A DNA stretch of 64,000 bases from Macrothele yani (taxonomy: Eukaryota > Arthropoda > Arachnida > Araneae > Macrothelidae): the NCBI GenBank assembly GCA_039090855.1, contig CM077025.1:102838489-102902488 (forward strand), written 5' to 3'. The notes beneath the pieces are model-generated. The model was not told the origin of the DNA. It saw only the letters and a list, made by a program, of their open reading frames with translations, and searched no databases. Below, in pieces: positions 36,989-48,124 of the stretch (position 1 is the stretch's first letter; each line of letters starts with the position of its first letter). The position numbers and the translations under genes were made by a program.

Positions 36989-38199
36989 CACTATATTGAC
37001 AAAAGTCACTGGACACCCCTTCAAAAGCAAATGAATGAATCTGCTGCATTGTTAAGATGCACGGTACAGCTGCAAATGGTATAAAAACAAGCCTGCAACT
37101 GATCGCAATCATATCGCACTGTGAGGTTGAGTGAAAATGTCGTGGCGGGAGAGAACTGACTTTGAGAAAGGAAAGATTGTTGGATGTTATATTAATGGGT
37201 TGTCCATAAGAGAAACCAAGAGGCATTTAAACATACCCAAGTCAACTGTTTTGGATGTGGCATGCCTGAAGCAGTAAAACGCACCGGCAGACCAAAGACA
37301 ATCAGTGATAGAGGACGTCAAAGCCACAGGAGAGTCATCACAGCTAATCGACGGAGTACTGCACCAGACCTCCGTGTACAGGTGAGTAAAAATACTGGAA
37401 CCTTGATATGTACACGTACCATTCGCAGAGAACTTCATTCCATGGGTTACTGTGGTTGTGCTCCTACTCATAAGCCTTTCATCGCCACTCGGAATGCTAC
37501 TCCTGTCATTTAGCATGGTGTAAAGAACGTTTATCGTGGGCTGTAGATCAATGGAAACGGGTCCTGTGGACTGATGAATCCAGATACATGATCCATCAGT
37601 CTGATGGCCATGTGTGGGTATGGCGGCAGCCGGGGGAACGCTATTTACCTCAGTGTACTGTTCCTACGGTCAAGTATGGAGCTGGCAGTGTACTCATGTG
37701 GGAGTGTTTTTCGTGGTATGGTCCCGGCCCATTGGTTATTGTGGACAAACCTGTCAACCAGCACGTCTACCTTAATATTCTGGACAATTATGCCCTACCA
37801 ACTCTGTGGCAATACTATGGAACCAAGCTTTGTTGGAACCAGCAGGGTAATGCACCGAGCCAGAAAGAAAGAACTGTTATGGTTTGGTTTGACAATAATT
37901 CCGTACCATGTGTGGACTGGCCAGCACAGAGCCCTGATCTTAATCTCATGGAGCACCTATGGGATGAATTAGAGCATCAGATAAAAAGTTTGAAACCAAG
38001 GCCTACTACTAAGCAACAGTTAGCAGCAGCATTATGTACTAAATGGAAGTGCATACCTATCACTGTGTTCCAAAACATGTCTTGAAGGGTTAGTGCATGC
38101 ATTAAGGTCACAGGTGGACCGACACCATACTAATGTATATCAATAAATACTATGATGTGTTTCTCTGCTAGGTGTCCAATGACTTTTGTCAATATAGTG
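36989..38199 (+). mobile_element. Tc1-A element, copy 1
   Basis: Inverted termini CACTATATTGACAAAAGTCA (both ends, one or two differences) delimit 1.21 kb; TA follows the right end at 38200 and the left flank is a CA/TA-rich run. It is closely similar to copy 2 at 58347-59576. The next Tc1 element starts only 6 bp further right. Confidence 0.9.
37138..38085 (+). pseudogene. Tc1-A transposase copy 1
   Basis: The N terminus MSWRERTDFEKGKIVGCYI runs through a paired-type helix-turn-helix (SIRETKRHLNIPKSTVLDV). A deletion relative to copy 2 (which has LNKWKTRGMPEAAKR) shifts the frame at about 37258. The catalytic half is open from 37588 but the first Asp (WTDESRY) lies just upstream. The second position reads QQGNAPS, so the Asp is replaced by Gly. 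The Glu is kept in PDLNLMEHLWDE. The enzyme is inactive on two counts. Confidence 0.88.
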
Positions 38200-38205
38200 T
38201 ATATA

Positions 38206-39625
38206 CACTGACGGGGGAAAAAAATCCCAACACCATGAAAAAATAGTTGTAGAGGAATGAAATGGCGGCAATACGTAACATATTTAATCGATTAAGGTTT
38301 CAAGATCCCAGCTTAATGTAAAAGCACGAGAAGAGCTATTTTAAATGTGAAATGCTGGTACATTAATAACTGGTGTAACCGCCAGAATGTTGAATGCAAG
38401 CACGCAAACGTTCGTGCATTGTGTCGTACAGGTGCTGGATGTCAGTTTGTGGGATGGAGTTCCATGCCTGTTGCACTTGGTCGGTCAATACAGGGACGGT
38501 TAATGCTGGTTGGGGGTGACGCTGGAGTTGCCGTCCAATGATTTCCCATACGTGCTCGATTGGTGAAAGATCTGGTGATCTAGCAGGCCACGGCAACATG
38601 TCAACACTCTGTAGAGCATGTTGGGTTACAACAGCGGTATGCGGCCGAGCGTTATCCTGTTGGAAAACACCCCCTGGAATGCTGTTCATGAATGGCAGCA
38701 CAACAGGTTGAATCACCAGACCGACGTACAACTGTGCCGTCAGGGTGCGTGGGATAACCACGAGAGTGCTCCTGCTGTCATAGGAAATTGCTCCCCAGAC
38801 CATAACTCCAGGTGTAGGTCCAGTGTGTCACGGCCACAGACAGGTTGGTTGCAGGCGCTCACCTGGCCTCCTTCTAACCAACACATGGCCATCACTTGCA
38901 CCCAGGCAGAACCGGCTTTCATCAGAAAACACAACAGATCTCCACTTCGTTCTCCAATGAGCTCTAGCTTGACACCACTGACGTCGCAAACGGCAGTGGT
39001 TTGGAGTAAGTGGAATGCACGCTACAGGGCGTCTGGCTCGGAGCTGTCCTTCAAGTAACCGATTTGTAACAGTTCATTGTGTCACTATGGTGGCAACTGC
39101 AGCTCGAATTGCTGCCGCAGACGCAGTACGATGCGCCACGGCCATACGCCGTACACGGCGGTCTTCCCTCTCAGTAGTGCCACGTGGCCGGCCGGAACCT
39201 GGTCTTCTTGAGGCAGTACCTTCCCTTGACCACCGCTGCCAACAATCATGCACAGTGGCTACATTCCTACCAAGTCGTTCTGCAATATTGCGGAAAGAAA
39301 ATCCACCTTCTCGTAGCCCTATTACACGACCTCGTTCAAACTCTGTGAGCTGTTGATAATGGCTTCTTCGTCTTCTTAAAGGCCTTCTTGACTAACATCA
39401 ACACAATACGTCGAATCTCAACGATAACTAATGCTCACAAACGTTACAGCGCGTATTTACAGCAAACCTGCTTTGCATGTTCTGAGGGGCGCTACTAGCG
39501 CCACACGTATGCGCCGAGCGTGAAATTTGCATAGACGTCATCTTACAGATGTACTCTCACCGCCTACCAACTGTCGTTTATCTAACACAACCCCTTCTTG
39601 GTGTTGGGATTTTTTTTCCGTCAGT
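38206..39625 (-). mobile_element. Tc1-B element, 1.42 kb
   Basis: Termini CACTGACGGGGGAAAAAAAT and, opposite, CACTGACGGAAAAAAAATCC, both continuing CCCAACACC, are flanked by TA (38204-38205 and 39626-39627). The transposase is on the minus strand. The RTE at 39630 inserted at its right end and duplicated the terminal bases. Confidence 0.92.
38363..39390 (-). pseudogene. Tc1-B transposase
   Basis: The reading begins near 39390 with SHYQQLTEFERGRVIGLRE and a helix-turn-helix, then GSGRPRGTTEREDRR (GRPR AT-hook-like linker). A stop falls in TIVTQ*. The first Asp is in VFSDESRFCL, after which the frame shifts near 38850. The last 146 codons are open: QQDNARPHTAVVTQ (second Asp) and PDLSPIEHVWE (Glu). 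I count 32 residues between the second Asp and the Glu of PIE, two fewer than the 34 usual for Tc1. No clear ATG precedes the first block. Confidence 0.88.
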
Positions 39626-39629
39626 GTAT

Positions 39630-42334
39630 CATCATCATCATCATTGTCAACCATTATCAATCCACTGCTGGACGAAGGTCTCCCCAAGTTTCCTCCACAA
39701 CGGTCTGTCTTGTGCCAGTCTCCTCCATGTCACTCCCGCATATTTACGAATTTCATCCACCCATCTCCCATGTGGTCTTTTCTGGGTCTTTTCCTGTCCC
39801 TTGGAATCCAATCTAAAATTTCGGCTGTCCATCTATGGTCTGTCCTTCTGGCAGTATGTCCAGCCCATTGCCATTTCAGGGATTTAACTCTGATCATGAT
39901 GTCTTCCACTCTCGTCATTTTTCGGATCCACGAGTTCCTCTTCTTATCTCTCCTGGTTATACCAAGCATGCACCTCTCCATGCTTCTTTGAGTTGTCTGC
40001 AGCCTTTGTATGTCTCTTTTAGTTAAGGTCCACGTCTCTGCACCATACGTAAGCACTGGAAGGATGCATTGATCAAACACTTTTCTTTTAAGACATAATG
40101 GCATATTGCTCTTGAAAATTATGCTGTTTCTTCCAAAAGCTCTCCAGGCAAGTTTTGTACGCCGATTAATTTCTTCATCAATGTGACCCTCACTTGATAT
40201 CTGCTGTCCAAGATAAACGTACGTGTCTGTTATCTCCAGCTTTTCTCCATCAATCGATAAATCTTCATTTCTTGTAAAAGCATTGAACATCACTTTTGTC
40301 TTCTGAAAGTTCATTTTTAATCCCACTTCTTTACTCTTGTCAGCAAGTTCCTGGATCATACTCTGCAGCTCTGATGGGGTAGTTGCAAAAATGACTACGT
40401 CATCAGCAAAACGAAGGTGGGTTAGATAATCTCCATTAATCTTTATCCCTTTGTTTTCCCAGTTCAGTGATTGAAAGACATTTTCCAATGTGGCATTAAA
40501 GAGCTTCGGAGATATGGTGTCACCTTGTCTCACTCCCTTTCCAATTTTTATGTGTGTTGTATTTTCAAACAGCCGAATCTTTGCACTTGCATTTTCATAG
40601 ATGTTATTAATAATATTAATGTATGCATCTTCAATACCGCAGGATTTCAGAGCCGTGGTAACTGCTGATGGTTTCACCGAATCAAAGGCTTTTTCATAAT
40701 CGATAAAAGCCATGCACAATGGAAGTTCATATTCCCTCGCTCTTTCAATTAGTTCTCTCAGTACGTGGATATGATCTATTGTGCTGTAGCCACTCCTGAA
40801 TCCAGCTTGTTCTCTCGGTTGAGCCATGTCCAGTGTTACCTTCAAGCGGTGTGAAAGAACTTTAGTGAAGATTTTATAAACCACTGATAGGAGGCTGATA
40901 GGTCTGTAGTTCCTGAGATCCTCAATGTCACCTTTTTTATGTAGCAGGATCATTGTAGCAGTGTTCCAATCCTCAGGAATCTTCCCTTCATTAAGGCATC
41001 GAGTGAAAATTTGGGCGAGTACTGTTTCAATTTCTCCACTTGCTTCTTGTATGATGTCTATAGTAATTCCATCTTCTCCTGGAGCTTTCCCCCGCTTCAT
41101 GTTCTTGATTGCATGAGCAACTTCTGCTGGGAGGACTGGAAGAACTCTGGTACCTTTCATGATGTCTGGAGTACATGTATCATCCCTTTCATATAGTTTG
41201 GAGTAGAAATCTTTCACTCTTGTCAAAATTCTCGCCTCTATTTCTTGTTATAGAACCATCTTCTTTTCTCAGAGCCATAATCTGTTTTCTTCCCTTACTG
41301 AGATGTCCCTTTGCTATCTTTAGGCTTTGGTTGTTTTCAATTGCTTTCCTCACTAGCTCACAGTTGAATTTCCTTACGTCTTCAGTGATACTTTTTCGTG
41401 CTGTCTTGCATAGCTCTATATATTCCACTTTGGAAGTCACATCTTCTTTAGTTGTCCTCATCTCTCTTCTTTTTTGCATCAACATTTTGGTTTTTCCTGA
41501 TAATTTGTTTACATGCAACTTGTTCTTAGACCCAGCTAATTTTGTTGCTGTTTCCATAAGAGCTTTGGTTACTTTTCTGTTAACTTCAGAAATATCCACT
41601 TCTTCCGATGTTAGGCCTTCTAAAGCAGAGAATCTGTTCTTCAGTTCCAACTTGAAAGTATTATGGTGTTTTTTAAGGTTGGTTATGTCAATACATTTTG
41701 TTTGTCTTATGAGCTTGCCACGTTCCAGTTTAGTGTTGAGGTGCATCTTACATCTCACCAATCTATGGTCACTACCTGTGTTGAACTTGTTTAGCACACT
41801 GCAGTCTTCGATGACGAATTTTTTGTTACACATAATAAAATCAATTTCACTTGTCGTCCCAATTGGATGTCTCCATGTCCATTTCCTGTGTGGCTTTTTC
41901 TTTGAAAAAGGAATTCAAGATGAAAATCCTTCTGCCTCTGCAAACTCAACGAGAGTATTTCCACGCTGGTTTCTGTTGCCGTGACCGAATTTACCTACTG
42001 AAGTTTCATTCTGTTGCCGTTGCCCTATTTTTTGCATTGAAATCTCCCATAATTATCTTCAAGTGCTGCTTACCTTTATTATTTAGATGACGAATTTCCT
42101 CATAAAATTCTTCAATTTCTTCTTCAGGATGACTTGTGGTGGGTGCATAAGTTTGAATAATCTGAGCCTGGTATCTTCTCGATAGTTGGATAACGAGTCG
42201 TGCAGCTCTGTCAGAGGAACTTTCAACTTCTACCACTTTATCCTTCAGTTTCTTGTTTATTATAAATCCAACACCACTAGTTCTGCCAGTATCTGTCCCA
42301 CGATAATAGAAGAGATGTCCACTTTTCTTTTCAG
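39630..42334 (-). mobile_element. RTE-clade LINE, 5'-truncated
   Basis: This LINE has an exact 16-bp target duplication, TTTTCCGTCAGTGTAT (39614-39629 and 42335-42350). Its 3' end is a short (ATG)n tail (39630-39643), typical of RTE elements. The 5' end is truncated within the endonuclease domain. The target was the right terminus of Tc1-B, whose last bases are thus present twice, at 39614 and at 42335. Confidence 0.93.
39645..42330 (-). pseudogene. RTE endonuclease/reverse transcriptase
   Basis: From the 5' end the reading is GTDTGRTSGVGFIINKKL, then QTYAPTTSHPEEEIEEFY and IIMGDFNAK, the apurinic-type endonuclease, with a frameshift near 42000. SDHRLVRCKM closes that domain. The linker is open to 41189. 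After another shift the reverse transcriptase is open for 498 codons (41226-39730), with GKAPGEDGI, GFRSGYSTIDHI, AFIDYEKAFDS, GVRQGDTISPKLFN and the catalytic FADDVVIFA. A last shift gives the C-terminal GRWVDEIRKYAGVTWRRLAQ (to about 39645). Together these are the RTE/BovB domains that copy RNA at the nicked target. Confidence 0.93.
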
Positions 42335-42539
42335 TTTTCCGTCAGTGTATATATATATATATATTATACACAAACATTGGTGTTTGTTTACATATCTGAC
42401 TGACTGCATATAGAGGTATGAAATCACTTCAATATAAACACAACATTTTTCAAAGGTGATGTCAAAATATAAGCAAACCAGAACTACAGAAAAAAATATA
42501 TATATATATACTGAGAATAGCAAAATAAATAATTTTTAC

Positions 42540-42766
42540 CCTGCACCAGTAAGTCTTGATCCCAAAGCTCCAGCTTCTAAAGCAACATGGACAAGTTCAT
42601 CCAGGTCAGGGTGACTGCATTCATAAAGGTCACGACAGCTTGCGTGGCTGTCATTCATCAAGGCACCCAGTTTTTCAAGAGCACCTTCTGTTCGTTGATC
42701 ACAGATGTTTTTGAACTGGTGAACACGATCAGCTTCTTCATAAACATGCAATGATCTTTGATAAAG
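42540..42766 (-). CDS. galk2: N-acetylgalactosamine kinase, exon
   Basis: This 227-bp exon starts after TTTTATAG with [18 protein letters not shown] and continues [20 protein letters not shown] to GSRLTGAG before a GG/GTAAAA donor. It aligns with the human GALK2 region containing SHMSCRDMYECSCPELDQ. It begins in phase 0 and ends with two bases of a Gly codon that the exon at 12119 completes. SCRDLYECS lies near the sugar-binding region of the C-terminal GHMP domain. The frame is intact. A hAT MITE sits only 76 bp upstream of its acceptor. Confidence 0.95.
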
Positions 42767-42842
42767 CTATAAAATTATGAATATATTAACTGAAGCATAA
42801 GAAGTCAGTAGCAGTACTGATAACAGAGAATGAAATCATGAC

Positions 42843-43690
42843 CATAGGTGCCAACTATGGAGGACAAAGTGAATCCCCCCCCAACCCCCAACTCCCCAAT
42901 AATTTTACTGGGGGGCAGTGCCAACCCAATATTTTTCATCCTGTTTAATTAAATAAGTTTTTGTTTTTGGTGTGTGTATGTCATTTTCGAAATGCACAAG
43001 TTGAAATTTTTCTATAGAGAAAAAATATTTTCCCATGCTATTCAGACTATGTGTGGTGTTAATTGTAAAAAATGCATTTCTTTTCTTTATAGAAATGTAT
43101 CATTCTTTATAAGATAGACCAAACTCCACTTTTGCGGCCAAGGCGATTTATTTCCAAAAAATTAATAAATAACAAAATAAGTAAATATTTATTCCCATAT
43201 TCAGCATCGTATTTGATAAACTTGATTGCCAACCTTGTGTTGTGTTTGAGACGTTCTTGTGATATGTCGTGAATACTTAAAACAATTATCAAAAATAAAA
43301 TAAATAAATAAAAACATGGAAATTAATAATCTCTAGCACCTTTATTTATCTATTTATTTTTGAGCTTCTTGTTCTTTGTTTGAGTAACCACACTAATTTC
43401 TCACATTTTTTTTATAAATGTTTGGAAATAAAATCTCTCTGGCTATTTTTATAAAATCACAGGCTGAATTTCAGTTTTAAAAATATTAATATTCAGCAAA
43501 AGAATATTTCTGTTTCCTTGTTCATTTGCTGATGAGCAATTACAATTGCATTTTAAAATATGCATCGAATCTCGTAGTTTATCTCTTGCCCTTTTTTTAT
43601 TTTCGTACTGACAACAGAAAAGACGTGCCCCTCCCACATTTGATCTTTTCATTCCTGCCCTCCAATAATTTGGTGAAGTTGACACCCCTG
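42843..43690. mobile_element. hAT-C non-autonomous element, 848 bp
   Basis: The left end CATAGGTGCCAACT and the right end, opposite strand, CAGGGGTGTCAACT form degenerate hAT termini. ATCATGAC (8 bp) flanks both ends exactly (42835-42842 and 43691-43698). C- and G-rich blocks at 42870-42920 belong to the left subterminal region. No coding sequence. Confidence 0.82.
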
Positions 43691-43698
43691 ATCATGAC

Positions 43699-44780
43699 GA
43701 CAAAAAATGGCAACTCTATTCAAAATGGCAGGTTAGGCCTTACTAGTAATAATTTTACAGACACATGTACCAAATTTTTCAGCTTAAAGTCAATATGTAG
43801 TATAAGTGAAGTATAAATCAAATGGGTTAAATATTTCAGTTCCCTTATCTTCATTCGAAGATAAATCGATACTGAGTATAAGATGAGGCCAGAACAAATG
43901 TATTTAGTGTTCCTCAGTTATGTAACTACAATATATTTTTAATGTTTCAGTAAATATAAAAAGGAAGAGAAAATGAGATAACCAGTATTTTTCTTTTCGG
44001 CAAAAAGCTTAATTTTGTAAGCTTATTTTTTCTCAGGAACTGATACTACTCCTATTCCTTAACTCCAATTGATCAGTCAGAGAATCTGTTGCGAATAGGT
44101 GAAAAAAAAAAAAAAAAAGTGCCACAAGTGTGTTAAGTCAGAGTGATGCTTGCAGTGTGAGTTATCATTCACTGCCTTTTCTCACAGAGTCAGATTGAAT
44201 TCAGAAACCAAAAGAGCTTTTGATTTCAATTGGAAACATGAAATAAATTAAGATAAGCATAATAACTGGAAGCAATAGTGAATTTTAATTCAGTTGAGCT
44301 ATACAACTGAGCGATAGAAAAAAAAAAAAAAGCATTAGCTTGCCACTGGTCATTGCTGTTCTTAAAGAGCAAGTGCCGCCAGCTGTCAACACGATTCTCA
44401 CCAGCCAATCAGCTGCATGGAAGTGATGTTTTTCAGAGCTTTAATCATCATGAGATAAATGAGGTGCACTCATTGTAGTCTGGGCAGCTTTGCAAACCAG
44501 AGGTGAATTCCACTCACAGGGGCCTTGAAGGGGGAGTGCTATTAACATAAAACAGCTGGCACTGTAAACTGGTCATGGCGGTTTTAATTATGTTTCTGCT
44601 GAATGGGAAATATCTGCTGTAACAACTTTTAAACAAGTTCTTAGTGACGGAATATTACATTTTATATGCTCTTAAAATAAATGTAATATTGCATTTCGGG
44701 TGTTCGGATCATGATCAAATTTAAGGCATAATATGCACATTTTTTTTCACACTGAGAAATATCAATGACCAATCTATACA
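43699..44780. other. galk2 intron, nothing recognised
   Basis: AT-rich, with poly(A) runs at 44102-44118 and 44320-44332. No gene or repeat family could be supported. Confidence 0.45.
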
Positions 44781-44782
44781 TA

Positions 44783-45750
44783 CACTATCTACCAACAAGT
44801 AATTGGACAGCCCTGCAATCGACGATATCTGTGGTCCTGATACATGTCACGGCCGCCGCAGTTAAATATTGTGTAGGAAACAAAACAACAACGCAACCAG
44901 TCGCATGCAAGATGCCATGCAGTTCAGATCTCTCTGATTTTGAGAAAGGTGTAATCGTCGAGTATCACAGAAATGGCCAATCCATACGTGACATATCCAG
45001 CGAGTTGAAGTACCCAAAATCGACAGTGGCCTACGTGATTGGCAAGTGGAAGATGAGAGGTGACTGTCGGAATGTGCCCTGACCCGGCAGACCCAAAAAA
45101 CTGGGAGTTAGAGACCGACGGGTGCTGGCCAGAGAAATTCGGAAGAACCGCACCAAATCGATGGGCCACATCTGTGAGAAGTTTCAACAGGCATCCGGGA
45201 GTGTTCTTTCGATGAATACCATCCATAAGGAAGCCCATCTGCTCGGTTATCATGGACGTGCTGCCGCCCACAAGCCTTTGATCACCAAGTCCAATAGCGC
45301 TGCTCGGCTAACGTGGTGCAAAGAACTTCAACAGCGGACCGTTGAACAGTGGAAACAGGTTCTCTGGAGCGACGAATCAAGGTTCACCCTCTACCGTTCG
45401 GATGGCAGGGTCTGGGTTTGGCGTCTTCCTGGAGAACGCCTCCTGCAGGAATGTATTGTGCCAACTGTGAAGTTCGGCGGCGGTGTAATTATGCTATGGG
45501 GGTGTTTCTCCTGGTATGGCACGGGACCCTTGGTCGCAATTCTTGGTAGACTCAACGCCGAGACCTACTGCACCATTTTGGATGACCATGAGCTTCCTAC
45601 GTTGTGGCAGATTTACGGGGTGGACCCATGTTACTTTCAGGATGACAATGCCACCTGTCATGTTGCGAGGTCCACCGTGGCTTGGTATGGTGACAATGGG
45701 GTTAATCGAATGGACTAGCCTGCACAGAGCCCCTCTGGGACGAGTTGGAG
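44783..45750 (+). mobile_element. Tc1-C element, 3'-truncated
   Basis: The left terminus CACTATCTACCAACAAGTAA follows TA (44781-44782). The transposase reads CSSDLSDFEKGVIVEYHRN, SIRDISSELKYPKSTVAYV, one stop after CRNVP, then an open catalytic half from 45122: [17 protein letters not shown] (first Asp) and [14 protein letters not shown] (second). A small deletion removes the PDLNPIEH segment with the Glu (PAQSP runs on to LWDELEH in a shifted frame). The element then stops abruptly at about 45750 against Tc1-D; no right terminus of its own exists. Confidence 0.88.
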
Positions 45751-46815
45751 CATCAACAGTTCACAAAGATTTGATGGAGGGGGGTCAGAGCTTTGAAAAT
45801 CTCTCTCGATGGCATCCCAGATGTGCTCGATGGGATTGAGGTCAGGTGACCTAGCTGGCTAAGGAAGCGAGGTCACGTCGGTGGAGTGTTTATCCAACCA
45901 TTTGGACACAATTCAGGAGTGATGGCACGGTGCATTGTCTTGTTGCAGGATGAGGTCCCCAGTAGGATGTTGAAGACACACAAACAAATGGTCGTCCAGG
46001 ATATCCCGTTGACGTTGACCTGTGAGGGACGATGTCACACATACCAGGGGTCTCATTTCAGTCCACGTAAACAGTCCCCAGACGAGAATGCCACCCCCAC
46101 CAGCTTGAAGAGTACCCTGCTGGCAAGAAGGATCCATCGCTTCATGTGGTTTGCACCGTACTCATATCCTGCCATCCGCATGTACCAACCTGAATCTCGA
46201 CTTATCAGTCCAGGCAACATTTTTCCACATTTCTAGGGTCCAGTGGCGATGTTCCCGCGCCCATGCTAATCTTTGCACCCTGTGATGTGCGGTCAGCAGC
46301 GGTACCCTCGTGGGACGATGGCTTCTGTACCCCATAGCGAAGAGATGGTTCTGGATGGTGTGGCTGCTTACACGTTTTTGTGCACCAGTGTTAAATTGCC
46401 GAGTGATTTCTTGCATTGTGGCCCGCCTATCCGCCATTACAATGCGAGCTAGCCGACGATGACCCCACTCATCCACACGCTGTTGTCCACGGCAGTTGGC
46501 CCTTGCAGGGATGGTTTTACCGAATTTGATGTAGTCACGGTGCACCCGTGACACAGTGGCTCGTGAAAATCCCAGTGCCTGCACGACTTCCGAGATGGAG
46601 TGACCCATTCGTCGGGCCCCAACAATTTGCCCATGATCAAATGCGCTTAGATCCTTCGTCTTACCCATACTGCGTCTGACTCTTACCGATTCCCTTTGCA
46701 TCACTCCTTATATTGTCGAATCGCTGCATACATCATGTCGTTTCCATTTACAGGGTCGCCCACAGTGCCACATTTGCATAACGCCAGCTGTCTCTAATTC
46801 AATTGCTCTTCAGTG
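45751..46815 (-). mobile_element. Tc1-D element, truncated, tail-to-tail with Tc1-C
   Basis: The outer terminus on the minus strand reads CACTGAAGAGCAATTGAATT, with TA at 46816-46817. The transposase starts near 46704 (MGKTKDLSAFDHGQIVGAR) with a helix-turn-helix and is open for 180 codons up to VAWTDKSRFRL (first Asp). After a shift it reads LQQDNAPCH (second Asp) and PDLNPIEHIWDAIE (Glu), then ends at DPPPSNLCEL at the junction. It belongs to a different Tc1 family from Tc1-C. Confidence 0.88.
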
Positions 46816-46925
46816 TACATTTATCACATTCAGTTGCTTGTATTCCAGGTTAGCTGATATGCCCAGGGATTTCAAATGAAAGATCTATCAATACGTATCT
46901 GTAAATTACATTTCTTCACTAACAG

Positions 46926-46928
<3 letters not shown>

Positions 46929-46989
<61 letters not shown>
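46929..46989. repeat. (CT)n microsatellite
   Basis: About 30 uninterrupted CT repeats within a galk2 intron. Confidence 0.95.
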
Positions 46990-46993
<4 letters not shown>

Positions 46994-47082
46994 GTTATCA
47001 ACAAAATCACTATCTTGATCATCTCATATGTGCCATTTTCTCAGGCTGACTGAGAAGACTTTCCTGTAAATAGTGTAAACTA

Positions 47083-47207
47083 AGGAAGATAATACTTTAT
47101 GGTTAACAGTTTGGCTAACTTTCAAGGAAGATAATACTTGATGGTTAACAGCTTGCTAACTTTCAAAGAAGATAATACTTTATGGTGAACAGCTTGGCTA
47201 ACTTTCA
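47083..47207. repeat. 42-bp minisatellite, three copies
   Basis: Units start AGGAAGATAATACTT at 47083 and 47125 and AAGAAGATAATACTT at about 47166, each ending GCTAACTTTCA, with a few substitutions and one deleted base in the second. Confidence 0.88.
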
Positions 47208-47819
47208 CAATGCAAATCAAGTCAGGTATGTGTTTGTAGGCAGGGCACACTCAGCCCTCCTGTTCCAGCCAATAATGTTTCAGGAAATCTGGAAATGTCA
47301 TGTTATTTGAAGAATTTAATTTTTGTTACCTTTTTTTTAAAGCAGCACAATTTGTAGCACAACTTTACCATACAAGCTACTTTACTTTGCAGTGAGCTAC
47401 TGCTACAACAACTTTTTCTATCTGTAGCAATGATACCTGCCACGCTACTAAAAATGCAGTGTGTTATAGTAACACCACCACATGTAGCACACTACTTCCA
47501 ATCACTGAGTATGTTAAATTTGAAAATATTACGCAAATTTTCTGCAGCAAAAAGTTCACAAAGCAGTGCCAAAGAGACACTGAGCCACTGCATTGGGGTG
47601 CAAACATGCCTTGAGCCATGCTATATGTTATTATACTTTTAATAATGTTATGTCATTTTGGGGTGATAAGTAAATAAACTTCATATATAAAGGTTTTTAA
47701 ATTCTCCAAACATAAAAACCTTAACACACAGTTATATTCAAGTAATAATACAATCAGCTGCAAATCAATTATGTACACGAGTCATAAATTGCTGACATTG
47801 TGAATGAAAAACCACACAC
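47208..47819. other. galk2 intron, nothing recognised
   Basis: Unique sequence between the minisatellite and the donor of exon 47820-48047. No feature supported. Confidence 0.45.
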
Positions 47820-48047
47820 CTTGAAAGTCTTAATATGCCTTGTATTTTTAGTCAGATAGCTAGACAGCAAATCACTTTCACAGATATTTAAGATATCAGA
47901 AATCTCTGTTATATCGTATGGCTCAGGATGAAGAAGTTTTTGGATTGCAGATGACATTTCTTTCAAACTGCTCATGTTTAGTTTCTTTGGAATATCAGCC
48001 AGTTTCTCAATGTTTTTCCAATCCAAATTCAGCCCTTTTGCAAGTAT
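47820..48047 (-). CDS. galk2: N-acetylgalactosamine kinase, exon
   Basis: This 228-bp exon (76 codons, phase 0 at both ends) follows a CACTTTAG acceptor. It starts ILAKGLNLDWKNIEKL and passes LLHPEPYDITEISDIL, corresponding to ALHPEPYNPEEICRCL in human GALK2. It ends NTRHIKTFK at an AAG/GTGTGT donor, so that TFK joins LYQRSLHVY of the next exon as in vertebrates. It belongs to the helical part of the C-terminal domain. The frame is intact. Confidence 0.94.
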
Positions 48048-48124
48048 CTAAAGTGAACAAAAAAATCTGAAAATATATTTGAAAAAAAAAAAAAAAAAAA
48101 AAAAAAGCATATACTTCAATAAAA

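Noticed and set aside
36989..38205. Composite transposon made of Tc1-A and Tc1-B
   Set aside because: Termini of the two differ in sequence and each element has its own pair, so they are independent insertions.
39527..39991. 154-codon plus-strand open frame
   Set aside because: It spans the Tc1-B/RTE junction and is antisense to the RTE C terminus.
41175..41984. 269-codon plus-strand open frame
   Set aside because: It is antisense to the RTE endonuclease/linker coding sequence, which has clear homology.
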